From the NCBI GenBank assembly GCA_963514095.1, contig OY741285.1:13001407-13065406 (forward strand): a stretch of DNA of 64,000 nt, in the 5' to 3' direction. A model generated the notes under the pieces. That model was not told the DNA's origin. It saw nothing but the letters and a program-made list of their open reading frames with translations, and searched no databases. This stretch comes from Eutrigla gurnardus (lineage: Eukaryota; Chordata; Actinopteri; Perciformes; Triglidae). The position numbers and the translations under genes were made by a program. Below are positions 1-15,600 of this stretch, piece by piece; position 1 is the stretch's first letter; every line of letters starts with the position of its first letter.

Positions 1-26
1 TGTGTAGCTGGTGCATCTACAGTCAA

Positions 27-846
27 GGCCGTCCAGACGAAGCAAAACAAACTTTTTTTCTCCGTTTTTCCTTGGCGTTGTTTCAAGAAAATCCGCGTCC
101 AGACGAATCCACTGAAAACGACTCAGCGCACTGTAGTACATATTCCAGGCCCTTATGCGGCGCTGTTTCTGCTACAAAAACGCAGAAGAAGAGACGGAGC
201 TTGACCGGATGTTTGCCATTGCTATGGCAACACGTGAGAGTTACGGCTAATCTCCGCCCGACCACCCGATCAATAAACACCCATAAGATGACAATTTGGC
301 CCATATAAATAAAACCAACAATGAGCATCAACAGCTGTCACCCTAAGGACCTTGACGAGGCGTTGTCACACGTTGGGATGGATTAATTAGACAAATAAAT
401 GCCTACATTCATGGGAAGTTAGCTAGCGGTTATTTGTTAGCATCGTAATAAAGTAGCAAATCTGCAACTTTTTCCCCGGAATATTGCCCCCCTCTCTCGG
501 CTCTGTTTTTTTTTTCATACAGCGGCCCTGATACGCCGTCGTACAGACGAACAGAATATCTGCTACGAGCACGGAGGCCGCCGTTTTTGTTGTTGTTACG
601 AGACGTCGCAGGGGAAGAAGTCAGGCTCAAGGGGCGGGCCGATGACGTCAGCGTTTCATTTTCGCCGTCCACACGAAAACGAACACGAAACGGAGGGGTG
701 CCGTTTTTTTCTTTTCCACCCTGAGAGCTGGTTTAAAAAAAGTGCGTTTTCACGCCGCGAAAACGCCAGATTCGTATGGACCGCAGGGCGAAACGCACAA
801 GACTTCTGCGTTTACGCACTGAAAACGTTTTCGTGTGGACAGGCCC
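27..846. mobile_element. Non-autonomous DNA transposon relic, hAT-like, inside a minisatellite
   Basis: The left end reads GGCCGTCCAGACGAA and the right end CGTGTGGACAGGCC, which are imperfect inverted termini. More copies of the GTCCACACGAAAACG-type motif occur inside (about 665-690). Both flanks are the same 34-bp minisatellite (GTGTAGCTGGTGCATC...), so the element inserted into it. The 8-bp flanks (acagtcaa and tcagtgaa) match at six positions, weakly consistent with a hAT-type 8-bp target duplication. No transposase ORF is visible. The superfamily is inferred. Confidence 0.55.
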
Positions 847-905
847 TCAGTGAAGGCAGGTCTACAGTCAGTGAAGTTGGTGTGTAGCTGGTGCATCGAC
901 AGTCA

Positions 906-1639
906 ATGAAGTCAATAGGCTCGTTCCAAATGAGCCGGCCTGCACAGAATCGATCGCTGGCTGATAATGTGGTGGTTGATAATAGTATAATAATAATAGT
1001 AATAATAATAATCATATTAACAACAATAATAGAGGTTATTTATATAGACCTTATTAAAACCTTTTAAAGTAGCCTACAGTGTGCTTTAAGAGGAAGACAT
1101 AAAAAAACCAAAACACACACACATTTAATACAGTACAGTATAACAATCAAACTTTGCTTATGTGCAGTAGATACTGCTACCTCAACAGCAGATAATCTAC
1201 CGCATACTGTTTATAAATTATGATCATACATTACATAGGTTTAGTGGCATTATTTTATACTTTATATTTTTATACATAACTTTCCTGACTCTTATGAAGC
1301 AACTGCAGTTGTATAACTTCCAGAGGGATTACTAAATGATTCTGCTCTGATTTCCACAAATATTTATGAACAAATATAAATAAATGCGAACGTGGTTGCA
1401 AACTACAGATAGCCTACAGATCGCGTCTAACAGGATTGAACTTTTTCTATAACTTCCTGTCAAATCTTCGAAGGCCGATAGAAACTGTCCGACTGGAGCG
1501 CAGCTTTTAGGCTACGCCTCCTGCTGCTGCCACCTGCTCTCGTCTACTTTCCAATAATAATTTATATGATTCTAACATTATTATATATTATTATTAAATG
1601 CCTCTCAGTATTTACGTGTTTCTGGTGAGAAGTACTTTA
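906..1639. other. AT-rich non-coding stretch
   Basis: This stretch holds short TAA/TAATAA runs and no convincing coding, RNA or element signature. Confidence 0.6.
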
Positions 1640-1752
1640 GCTGGTGCATCTGCAGTCAATGAAGTCGGTGTGTAGCTGGTGCGTCTACAGTCAGTGAAGT
1701 CGGTGTGTAGCTGGTGCGTTTACAGTCAGTGAAGTCGGTGTGTAGCTGGTGA
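1640..1752. repeat. 34-bp minisatellite (GTGTAGCTGGTGCRTCTACAGTCAR...)
   Basis: About three and a half tandem units carry the core GTGTAGCTGGTGCGTCTACA followed by GTCAGTGAAGTCG. Single units of the same repeat are at 1-26 and about 850-905, on either side of the transposon at 27-846. Confidence 0.8.
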
Positions 1753-2001
1753 CCGTCACAGTTATAAGTTATTGATACTTACTGGAGTCATTTTCCTAGT
1801 AAAACCATATTCTAGTAAAAGATGTAATATTGAATTTGTACTTTTACTATAACACAGTAGTGGTATTAGTACTGCCATACCTCCTCTCTGTCCCGTGAAC
1901 TGAAGTATAAATATTAATTCTCTCTGAGGAATGCACTGAATGATGGGAGAAAGTCTGGTGGCGGTGCGAGACACCTGATTGGCTGCTTCCCTCAGGGCCT
2001 G

Positions 2002-2011
2002 CCCTATAAGG
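2002..2011 (+). promoter_or_regulatory. CArG-like (SRF) site, candidate acta2 promoter element
   Basis: CCCTATAAGG differs at one position from the CArG consensus CC(A/T)6GG. It has the same form as the degenerate CCCTATATGG box known from mammalian smooth-muscle actin promoters. An E-box (CACCTG) and an inverted CCAAT (ATTGG) lie just upstream, around 1970-1980. A candidate non-coding exon ending in a good donor lies about 200 bp downstream. The core could instead act as a TATA box. The role is inferred. Confidence 0.4.
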
Positions 2012-2019
2012 AGAGGGAG

Positions 2020-2195
2020 AGGGAGAGAGAGAGGGATGGAGGCAGGGAGGGAGGAGGGAGGGAGAAGGAGAGGGAGAAGAGGAGGAGGATGGAGAGAGAG
2101 GTAGCAGAGGCGGAGGGATGGAGGGAGAAGGGGGAGGATGGAGAAGAGGAGGAGGGAGGGAGGGAGGGAGGAGGGGGAGGGATGGAGGGGGAAGG
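2020..2195. repeat. GA/GGA-rich purine tract
   Basis: A run of GGGA/GAGGA units on the plus strand, strongly purine-biased. It lies between the CArG-like site and the putative non-coding exon, so it may belong to the actin promoter or 5' UTR. It opens spurious ORFs on both strands. Confidence 0.8.
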
Positions 2196-2199
2196 TTGA

Positions 2200-2273
2200 T
2201 AAACTCAGTCGCAGCACTTCAGACTCACTTCTGTCCTGTTCCCCCACGTCCCAGCAGGCCCTGCAGTACCACG
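2200..2273 (+). other. Candidate non-coding first exon of acta2
   Basis: The sequence around AGACTCACTTCTGTCCTG ends in ACG|GTAAGA, a near-consensus splice donor. Vertebrate muscle actin genes have a short untranslated first exon, a long first intron and an acceptor just upstream of the ATG. Here an acceptor (tcttctcag) lies at about 6,779, implying a 4.5 kb intron. The 5' limit is not determined. No transcript evidence is available. Confidence 0.4.
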
Positions 2274-3689
2274 GTAAGACCTCATCACCTCCTCATTACC
2301 TCCTCATCACCTCCTCTTCACCTCCTCATCTCCTCCTTATCACCTCCTCCCCTTTGCTCTCTTCTCATTGGACATGTGACAAAACTGGCAAAATCTGTAA
2401 AATATCTTCTATGTCCTCTTTGATCATTTTATCTGCACCTCCTCTTCACTTTCTCATCACCACCTCTTCACTTCCTCTTTCATCTCTTCACCTCTTTTTC
2501 AGCTCCTCTTGGAAGAACTCAAAGCTACAACATGTTTCATCTGCTACTAAACTTCTCACCTCCTCTCTTCTCCTCTAACTCAATTTCTCCTCTTCCTCTG
2601 CTCCTCTTTCACCTCCTGTTACATCGGCCCTTCTCTGCTCCTCTCAGCTTAAATTCTTCACCTCCTTTTGAAGTGACTGTAGAACAAACATCCTCCCCTC
2701 TCAACTGTTTCCTCCTCAGATAGTTTAACGGTAGAGAAATCCTTCTTCACCTCCTGTCGTCTCCTCCTCACATCTGTTTCTCATTTTGTCACCTTCTTCA
2801 GTGTCTTCTCTGCTCCTCCTTCTCTGTCAGTCTTTCTCCTCCTCACTGAATGAACACACCAGGCTCCCCTCGTATTTTGGCTGTTTTTAGTGTTGCTGTT
2901 TCCTTCCTGTTCTGCAGACGTACACTTTGTTTTAGGCTTTAGGTTCTGTTGAAAGCTGCTTTCGGAAACCGAGACCTCGACATTAACTGAGGAACATGTT
3001 CTCTGCGTGACCTGCTACTGTTCTAGGATCAGTTTGTGTTCTGTGGAGGGAGTCTTTAAAGTTTGGATTTGCTGAGTGAGGTTTGGTTGAATCAGGTGTT
3101 GAGGGGGATTTGATTTCACTCTGTTGGTGCTGAGCTGAAGCCCTCATTGCCGTGACTACTTGTATGTCCTGAGTAATGACTGGCAGGCGTTCAAAGAAGT
3201 CCAGAGGGACGGTTTCATACGTATTATACCTCAAACTAAAATGTTTAATCAATAATTAGAGACGAGACTCATCGAGCGTCGTGCAGACGTGGGATTAATA
3301 AATAATAATAAATAAACCTTCAACCTTCGATTAGGAAATAAATAAATATGACTTTCTATTTCATATTTTTTTTTTACTAAAACAGCATTTTTACATATTC
3401 TAAGATTAATTGTGTTTTCTGATTTGATGAATTATTAATATTAATTTCTTTGAATTAAATCTATTATCTTTAGTTCTGATCCTAACCAGAAAGAAATCAG
3501 CAATTTTAAATAAAATATACATTTTGGTTAAAAATAATGATGTTGTTTTCTGTAAATTAATTCATTTGAATTTGTGGACTAAATTCTAGAGAACCATCGG
3601 TGAAATGCCACAGCAGGGATCTAAGATACAGCAGGGTTCTAAAATACACCAGCAGTCTTCTATAATACAGGAGTGTTCTATAACACTGG

Positions 3690-3960
3690 TTAAAAACAAC
3701 TTTTTCAATAACCTCGCCTATAAAGGGTAGGCTAGAAATAGGCCTGTAGTTTAGTATAGCTGCATCTAGGTTTCTCTTTTTCAGAAGACGTTTGACAACA
3801 GGAGTTTTTAGTGATGCTGGGAAAATGCCTGATATGAGGGAACTATTAACAATCTGTAAAAGCTCAAGCTAAAGAGCTGAAATATTCTTCAAAAAATTTG
3901 TAGGAAGAGAGTCAAGGCAGCAGGTGGAGGCAGTTAAGCTGCATCACAGTCTTTTCAAGA
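3690..3960 (-). mobile_element. Non-LTR retrotransposon reverse-transcriptase fragment
   Basis: The minus strand encodes a stretch containing LLKKRNLDAAILNYRPIS, then SLPFIGEVIEKVV. This matches the N-terminal RT motif NYRPIS-LPF--K--E+V of LINE reverse transcriptases (L2/Rex/CR1-like). A short open segment (IVNSSLISGIFPASLKTPVV) lies just before it. No catalytic YxDD remains, so it is a 5'- and 3'-truncated relic directly upstream of the large minisatellite. Confidence 0.8.
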
Positions 3961-4087
3961 GTTGGAATATCAATAGCATTGAATTCAGATAAAGTGTAAA
4001 ATTTTGTGCTGGAAAAAACAAAGCAAACTCATTACTCACTTATCAACAGATACAGTAGCAAAGCGAGTAACAGAGTAATAATAAAGT

Positions 4088-5525
4088 AATAATAGACCAG
4101 CAGTGTTCTATAACACAGCAGTGTTCTATAATACAGCACTGTTCCATAATACGCCAGTGTTCTAGAATACACCAGCAGTGTTCTAGTAGACAGCACTATT
4201 CTATAATACACTAGCAGTGTTCTATAAAACAGCAGTGTCCTATAATACACCACCAGCTTTCTATAATACGCCACCAGTGTTCTATCATACACCAGTGTTC
4301 TTTAATACACCAGCAGTGTTCTATAATACAGCAGTGTGCTATATTACACCACAAGTGTTTTATAATACAGCAGTCTTCTATAATATGCCAATAGTGTTCT
4401 ATATTACACCAGGAGTGTTCAATTAGACAGTAGTGTTCTGTAATACACCAGTGGTCTATAATACACCACCAGTGCTCTATAATACACCAGTGTTCTATAA
4501 CACACCAGCAGTGTTCTATAATACACCAGTGTTCCATAACACACCAGCAGTGTTCTATAATACACCAGTGTTCCATAACACACCAGCAGTGTTCCATAAC
4601 ACACCAGCAGTGTTCTATAATACACCAGTGTTCCATAACACACCAGCAGTGTTCTATAATACACCAGTGTTCTATAACACACCAGCAGTGTTCTATAATA
4701 CACCAGTGTTCCATAACACACCAGCAGTGTTCTATAATACACCAGCCGTGTTCTATAACACAGCAATGTTCTATAATACACTGTCAGTTTTCTATAATAC
4801 ACCAGTGTTATACAATACACCAGCAGTGTTCTATAATACATCACAAGTGTTCTATTATACACTACAAGTGTTCTATAATACAGCAGTCTTCTATAATACA
4901 CCACACGTATCCTATAATATGCCAATAGTGTTCTATCTTACACCAGCAGTGTTCTCTTCGACAATAGTGTTCTGTAATATACCAGCAATATTCTATAATA
5001 TGCCAGTGTTCTATAATACACCAGTGTTCTATGATACAGCAATCTTCTATACACCAGTGTTCTCTGATACAGCAGTGTTCTATGACACGCCAGCAGTGTT
5101 CTCTAATACACCAGCAGTGTTCTATAATACACCAACAGTGTTCTATAACACACCACCAGTGTTCTATAACACAGCAGTGTTCTATAATACACCAACAGTG
5201 TTCTATAACACACCACCAGTGTTCTATAACACAGCAGTGTTCTATAATACACCAACAGTGTTCTATAACACACCACCAGTGTTCTATAACACAGCAGTGT
5301 TCTATAATACACCACAAGTGTTCTTTAATACACTACAAGTGTTCTATAATACAACAGTCTTCTATAATACACCACACGTGTCCTATAATATGCCAATAGT
5401 GTTCTATCTTACACCAGCAGTGTTCTATAATACACCAGTGTTCTATGATACAGCAATCTTCTACACCAGTGTTCTGTGATACAGCAGTGTTCTATAATAC
5501 ACCAACAGTGTTCTATAATACAGGC
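4088..5525. repeat. Large 18/21-bp minisatellite (TGTTCTATAATACACCAG)
   Basis: About 70 tandem units alternate between 18 bp (TGTTCTATAATACACCAG) and 21 bp (with an extra CAG/CAC). Degenerate units start near 3,600. Unit lengths are multiples of three and contain few stops, so one plus frame stays open for 348 codons (4433-5479, VFYNTP/AVFYNTP repeats) and the minus strand also stays open. Three-unit higher-order repeats of about 60 bp are visible at 5,120-5,300. Confidence 0.95.
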
Positions 5526-5570
<45 letters not shown>

Positions 5571-5582
5571 CACACATGCACA

Positions 5583-5649
<67 letters not shown>

Positions 5650-5690
5650 GACAGAGTGAGTGAGAGAGAGGGCAACAGAGATAGAGAGGG

Positions 5691-5754
<64 letters not shown>

Positions 5755-5806
5755 TAGAGATAGAGATAGAGGGAGAGAGAGAGGGAGAGAGAGAGAGAGA
5801 ATACCA
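5522..5806. repeat. Compound microsatellite (CAGA)n-(CA)n-(GA)n
   Basis: A CAGA run, then a short CA run, then two long GA runs separated by a less regular spacer. It follows directly on the minisatellite. Arginine/glutamate and serine/leucine ORFs over it are artefacts. Confidence 0.95.
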
Positions 5807-6034
5807 AACACAGTCAGGACTCAGCTTTATGCCCGAATTAGGAAGTTTTCCCAGAGTGCTTTGTTGTTCATTCAGTGGAGGATAGTGGTGCACTAAGGGG
5901 GAGGAGAGGGAGGGGGCGGAGTGATGTCAGGTGCAAACCTCACAACTCCAATTTTGGTGATTTGGAGGATCAGAGTTTGACTGCCGAGTTACATGTTTTT
6001 TTCATGTCACCATGTGAACTTTCTGTGTGTGCTG

Positions 6035-6225
6035 CTAGTAAAACCTGGTAACTCCACTTCCTTTAGAGTATGTTGTAAAACCTAGTAACCCCACCTCCTT
6101 TAGAGTACGTGATAAAACCTGGTAACTCCACCTCCTTTAGAGTACGTGGTCAAACCTGGTAACTCCACCTCATTAAGAGTACGTGGTAAAATCTGGTAAC
6201 TCCACCTCGTTAACAGTATGTGGTA
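6035..6225. repeat. About 44-bp minisatellite, 4-5 units
   Basis: Tandem units built on GTAAAACCTGGTAACTCCAC followed by CTCCTTTAGAGTACGTG, each slightly diverged. Confidence 0.85.
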
Positions 6226-6824
6226 CTACTGTGTAGAAATACATATTCAAAATAGTCATGAATTAAAGGGCAAAAGTATAAATCAAATTATACTTCAAGT
6301 ACTAAAAGTGGAAGTTCAAATAAATATGATATTATTGTATTAATGTGTTAATAACTTCAAAGGTGGAGCTGATTTTAATGATTTAATATACTGCTGCTAG
6401 TTTAATAACTATGACATGTATCACTGATTATCACTGATTAGTGATGAGTTAGTTTAATCTATAATATTAGATAATTTATTATTTAGTTGAATCTATAATA
6501 ATAGATAATGTATTATTGATTATATTTAGTTTAATCTATAATAAAATATAATTTATCATTGATTATATTTAGTTTAATCTATCATAATAGTTTATTTATT
6601 TAAAGTTATCAAATGTGGCGTAAAAGTACAACATTTACGCTGAGATGTAGTAAAGTAAAAGTACTACTACTACTCAAGTAAAGTACAAGTATTTCAGGCT
6701 GGCAGTGAAGCCGCTGACCAGCTCCATGTATGTCCTGTTGGTCTGATCAATAACCAATCAGTGATCTGTGTCTTCTCAGTGACCCGGTGTCGTAGCGTCG
6801 TTGCCCACAGCGCCCCCTGCAGTC

Positions 6825-9830
<3,006 letters not shown>

Positions 9831-10212
9831 AGCCCCGTCCGGGTGTCTATCGTCCCCCCGTCCCCCACTTTATTTTAGTCCTCACTGAGCACAAGCTAAC
9901 AGGTCCCAAACCAGGTCCCCTAAAACATCCAGACAGAATGACAGCTGGAGGTTTTTTTTTTTTTAGGAAGATGCAAAAGTATTTTTTTACTCTGACAGCT
10001 CATAAAAAGGAAGTGATGTCATCGTTTGCCGATGTTTTTGGTGAACTGAGTGTTTATCAAATGTCCTTCCTCTTAAAACTGTGAATGTGGCCCCTCCCCC
10101 ACCGCTCCACCTGTGGCCCCGCCCCCTCTCCACATGTTGCTCCGCCCACTCTCGTCCTCCATTGTTGGTCCTGTTTGTTGTCAGAAATTGTGTTTTTTTT
10201 TTATTTTTGATG

Positions 10213-10218
10213 AATAAA
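10213..10218 (+). terminator. Polyadenylation signal of acta2 (AATAAA); second copy at 10410-10415
   Basis: AATAAA lies about 380 bp after the acta2 stop codon. The 3' UTR between them is CT-rich with a T-run. A second AATAAA follows about 200 bp downstream. Confidence 0.6.
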
Positions 10219-10419
10219 GCTTGAATGTTTCTCTTCTATTGTTGGGGAGAAGAGCACATTCACAGTGTAATGATGTCACATGGAGTAATAATGAAGTCAC
10301 AGCTGTACGTGAACAGAAGTGTGGCCTCATGGTGCTGTTTGTAAAGAAGGGAAAGTGTGTACTGTGACAGCGACAGCGTGGAAGTGACAGCTGATTGGCC
10401 GAGGAAGACAATAAAGAGC

Positions 10420-11703
10420 TCTCATACCAGATAAACTCTGTTTCTGTTTATTTCAACACTTGAATGTCGTTTGGTGTCTTCGTTTCGAGTTATCGGCTCG
10501 GTTTTCTGGTATCTATGGCACTTTAAATGAAATCAACTTTCAGCATTCAGAATCTGACTTGCATTTCAACTGCTTTCATGGCTCAACTGACAATTCAGCT
10601 GCTTTCAGCTCCCACGCTTCGGTTCCTTTGGGTTTGCAAACACACCGGTGATCCAGCCGTCTACAGACCTGAGACTTTAAAGTTAACGGGATTAAAACTA
10701 AACCAACTGCTTTCCACACTTTTTACAGCACTTCAAATCCTTTTAGTGCTTCCACTTCAGCTTAATTTCTCAAACGTCTCACATGCACACAACTATTCTT
10801 CCACACATAAAACACATGTTTTGTTAGTGTTGGCACCTAATTGCTATAGCTAATCATCAATGTAATCTTTCCTCTCTGTTCCCTCGTCTCCACATCAATG
10901 TGTTCTCCTGATAAAGGTCCGTTTAGCATCACTAGAACACGAGTCCACCTGGTGCTGTGTGGTGGTGACAGGGAGTCACATGGGCCTGGAGTAGCTCCTT
11001 CATAGGCCAACGTTAACGTTTTACTTCATGGCTCAAAAATCATAAAAATGGTGTTTTGGATTAGCGAGTGTATGTTGCTGATCATAAATCTCATTGGCTG
11101 TTTGTGGCGGGAACCAGTGTGACGCTAACTTCCTGTTGGACTACAAACATGAAGTTTGAACTATAGACCATGATCAGCTGTCATCTGATTGGCTGACGGT
11201 TTATTTACAGCACCATCTTAAACATGGAGACGCTGTGAAAAATGTGTATCAGACTTGCAGTCAGTGAAACATATTAAATCTTAAATATTTACCTTTAAGT
11301 TATTAAATACTAATTTTAAAAACGAGTCAGAAATATATTTTGTAAACATAGAATTTGCAACAACCAGCAGGTGGCGTTTTATTACAAAAAAACGTTGGAA
11401 AACAGCAAACACACCTGAACGTGAAACATCTGCTGGTGGACAAACTCTGAATCAAATCAAGCAAATAAATGAATTTCTCTTGATAGAATTAGAAACAAGA
11501 GCTCCATCGTATGCTGTAGTGAAGGAGAAGGCGGTTGTTTTGATATTTGTTCTATTTGTTCAATAAAACATCTTAAACTGCAGAGAAACTCTGATCCACA
11601 CAGAAACAGAAGAAAATAGAGATTTATATGCATTTACAGCGAGCAGCTGCCAAAATTTTATAGAACAATTTCACAAAAAGTAGTTCAGTGAATGTGTTCC
11701 CTC

Positions 11704-11707
<4 letters not shown>
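10420..11707. other. Intergenic region between convergent acta2 and stambpl1
   Basis: No coding or structural RNA signature is recognised. A minus-strand AATAAA (11378-11383) could serve stambpl1. An AATAAA on the plus strand near 11,561 has no assigned gene. Confidence 0.5.
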
Positions 11708-11768
<61 letters not shown>

Positions 11769-11774
11769 ACACAG
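11708..11774. repeat. (CA)n microsatellite
   Basis: A nearly pure CA run of about 65 bp in the presumed 3' UTR or downstream flank of stambpl1. Confidence 0.95.
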
Positions 11775-11834
11775 GCAGTGTGTTCACAGTTAAAGACAGC
11801 CAGCAGTAAACAGACAGACAGCGCCTCCTGTCTG

Positions 11835-12619
11835 TCACCTGAGGTCCAGCAGGCTGATCTTCGAGTCCCTCAACACCACATGTTTACACACCTGAGAGGC
11901 CGAGAGACATACAGATACACAGAGAGAGGGAGATGGTTATAGGTTACCGCCAGTCAGTCATTTTAAAGGAACAATCCAACATTTAGAAAAATCCTCTTTT
12001 TCATCTCAGAGTCAAATGTTTCAGATGGAAATCAGTTTCATCCGTGTTCAGTGCGGCAAATACTAAAGATCGTGGTTATCTTAGCACAAACACTGGAACG
12101 AGTGGGAACCTGCTATTCTAGCGAAACAGAGTAAAAAAAAGAAACAAAGAGTTGAGTCTTCAAAATCTGTGATGTGAGTCCCAACTCAAGAGCCTAAACC
12201 CAACGTGGGCCATTTAGAACCTAAAACAAGAGAGGGCCATTTAGAACCTAAAACCACATGGACCGTTCAGAACCTAGAATAAAAACATGGCCCATTCAAG
12301 AACCCAAACAAGTGACTCATTGAGGAACAGTGGAAGCGGACTAGGCTTTGGGTCAGGGTCCAACATGTGTGTCTGGTCCACTGGAAGAGAACCAAAAGGT
12401 AACAGACAACGGTTCTCACACTGAAGAGAGGCGGCTCCTTGGAGTGAGGATGGAAACCTTTCAGTCGGCACCCAGAAACCTCGGACATCCCTGGACCGGT
12501 CAGCCTGAACACAGCGGTACTGAGAACCAGAACCAGAACCGGATTAAAATTGCTGCATCTTCATTTAACACAAATTCATTCAGGAATGTGTGTGTGTGTT
12601 TGTGTGTGTGTGTGCATGT

Positions 12620-12662
<43 letters not shown>

Positions 12663-15600
12663 CATGTGTGTATGTATATACATGTATGTGCGTGGGCTCT
12701 GTTGGAGCTTAAGAGGAGCACTTGAACGCAGCATGTGTTCATGCCCTGCAGATGGGGAAACGCCTCCCTGCCGAGTAAATATCAAATCACTATGACAAGT
12801 GCAGTGGGGACGTTTATTTGCTAGATTTGCAGCCCTTTTCCGTAGTTAGAGATGCAGGCTTTCGTCCCCTAATCAAAACACTCGATCTGCGCTACACAAC
12901 GTAATTCGCGACTTCTATAAAACAACGTGGAAGGGCGTTGACGTAGAACTGGCTAAAGCACAGAGCCTAGCACTGACCACAGATAGTTGGACCTCTCGGG
13001 CAACAGAGAGTAATCTCACTGTGACGGTCCGCTACATGTCGGAGTGGGAGACGAGGGCCGCGGTACTCCAACTTCACTTGGCAGAGAAGCTGACCAATTC
13101 AGTCACTGAGTGGAAGTTGGAAGAGGCCAACCATAACAGTTTCTTTTTTTTTTTTTTAAACATACTTTTTATTTATTTTATTATATAATACACTTGAATT
13201 TGTCTGAATGTAAATATAAGCAAAATAAATAAATAATTTTGGAATATATAAATAGCATTTTCTTTTCTCCTTATGGACAAAATATAGTGCACATTTAACA
13301 GAACCGTAACCGTAACCCAAGAACCGAGGTAGGTATTGAACCGTGGGCTAACTGTATTGTTGCATCCCTGTGTGTATGTGTGTGTGTGTGTGTGTATGTG
13401 TGTGTGTGTGTGTGTGTGTATGTGTGTGTAGACCTACTCGTTGTGTTTGGGGGCACAGACGATGGCGACGGCCTCCGGCAGCATCAGCTGATAGGAGCAG
13501 TGAGTGTGTAGATCGACACTGGAGAGGAAGGCCGTCTGAGTGGGATGAGTCTGGAAAGGTCAAAGGTCAGTGAACACCACTATACTAAAACAAACCCTCC
13601 TCGCTGTCCCCAACTTTTTTCAACCTTTTGGCCCCGACAAGCCAAAGGAAGAGTCACCTCCGTTGCCGAGGAGGAAAAGACGTGACGTAGTGAAGATGTG
13701 TTACCAGGGCGACACGCCGCCGGCGGATTTATCGAGTAGTTGCTCGTACAAGGCCGCCAATATACACATCGACATGTTTATGAAGCACAGCAACTTCGCT
13801 TGCAGTTGAAGAGTCATGGAAATATGCGAGACGAGCAAAAGTTCACCTTTCGTAGTTGTTTTGATGTAATCGAGGTAATCACTCATTGATTATGTCACAC
13901 GGCCGACGAGTCCGCGGCTGCCAGTGTTCCGCAAAGCTCTTATCTTAACACAGAAAACGTTGCACAAACAAAGTTCTATCTAAACGGTCCAGTTCGCGAC
14001 ATATTTTGACTCGCCTTTCCGCCATTTTCTATGTAAAAGGGGCTAGTGGTACGCCCCCCTGGTTCCACATAAATAATGATTCACATAAATGACCTAATTT
14101 TTGTTCATAACAGTGAATTTTGACAAACGGTGACTAGTTTGCAGGTATGCATTATATCTCAGTGCAGTCAGACCTGTCATCCGTATCTCTGTCCCTATCT
14201 CCTCTCATCTGTTGCTCATCCACCAGCCTTGTTGCCATGGTGATATTTGATCACATATATGAGGAAGAAGACTCATTTTACTGTGTGTTCATCTCCGGCT
14301 TAGGTGGCATTGTGGGGACTTGACTGCCCACACACCTCACAGGTGTAACTGTGGATGTAGATCTATATGACATTGTGAGGACCCACTGACAGCTGCAACA
14401 ATTAGTTGATCAACAAAATCAGCAACTTTATGGTCAAATAATCAGTTTAATTTTAATGTGAATAATTAAAGCCAAGAAAATCAATGTATGAAAGGTGCTA
14501 AATCCTGGACCTGGATCTGTTCAGTCCTCTAGCAGAGCTGTTAATAAACACCATCACACTGAGAGCAGTGTTGCTAAGGAAACAGATGAGGACCTGCTCT
14601 GCTACCATATAACCAGTACTTACATGGATCCAGCCCAGTGTCAGCAGGTTGTGTTGGTCCTGGAAACTGAACAGATCCTCCACGTTCTCCATGTCACAGA
14701 AGTCTGGACCGGCAGACTGTTTCGGGACCACAACATGAGTCAGCAAGAACTCGTTGTGGGTCTGAGGAGGAGAGACAGGTAGGAGAGACAGGTCGGTGAG
14801 CAGCTCAGGTGAGATGACTACTTCACCTGTCGAGAGCAAAGCGTCCCACCAGCCGTCCACAGAGGACTCCGCAGGTCTCGACTCCTCTGGCCGTGGTGGA
14901 GTCCGCCAGCAGCAGGAACCGGGACGCCAGGTCTCTGGGGATCGAGACCCGCCGCAGACCCTCCACCCTCTGAGCTGCACACACACGCACACACACACAC
15001 ACGCACGCAAAATAGGAGTTAAATTGGAATAAATAAGGTTGTAACTGTGTGTTTGTGTGTGTGTGTATATGTGTGTGTATATTTATATATGTGTGTGTGT
15101 GACCTCACTGTGTACGCCAGCCAGCGTGGCAGCTGGTTGGCTGATGGGAGCTGCTGGTCTGTTCTTGTTAGGACCCGCCCCCTGAGATCGTCTGCTGTCG
15201 CTGATTGGCTGCTGAGACAGACATGAGCCGTCCGTCACCTCTGGTACTTTGGCTTCCACCTGAAGGAGAACATTGTCACTGCAAAAGTACTGCATGAGTC
15301 CTAGTAGTATTACACAGTTCTGGTACTCCTACGAGTACTAGTACACAGTTGTGGCACTACAGTGTAGCCTATCACCTTTTGCTCCGCCTCCTCTCCTCTC
15401 CTATTGGCCAGTTCCTGACGCCTCAGTTGGTCCTCAAAGAAGCGAAACTGCTCTGATTCGATCTGCATGCGTCGCAGGGCGGCAACTCGCTGCCTCTCTT
15501 CTTCTAACAGACTCCGCCTCCTGTCCTCGGCCACCTCTAACAGGCTCCGCCTCCTGTCCTCGGCCAATAAGGAGAGCCGCTGCAGCTGCTGACCACACAC

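Noticed and set aside
3717..3726. Perfect CArG box CCTATAAAGG as an acta2 regulatory site
   Set aside because: It is the reverse complement of the SLPFIGE codons inside a LINE reverse-transcriptase fragment, so it is explained by element origin.
4433..5479. 348-codon ORF of VFYNTP repeats, and minus-strand IEHCWC repeats, as a secreted or structural repeat protein
   Set aside because: It is a tandem minisatellite open in several frames on both strands because units are 18/21 bp. There is no signal peptide, start context or non-repeat domain.
5409..5896. Arg/Glu and Ser/Leu repeat ORFs
   Set aside because: Products of the GA/CAGA compound microsatellite.
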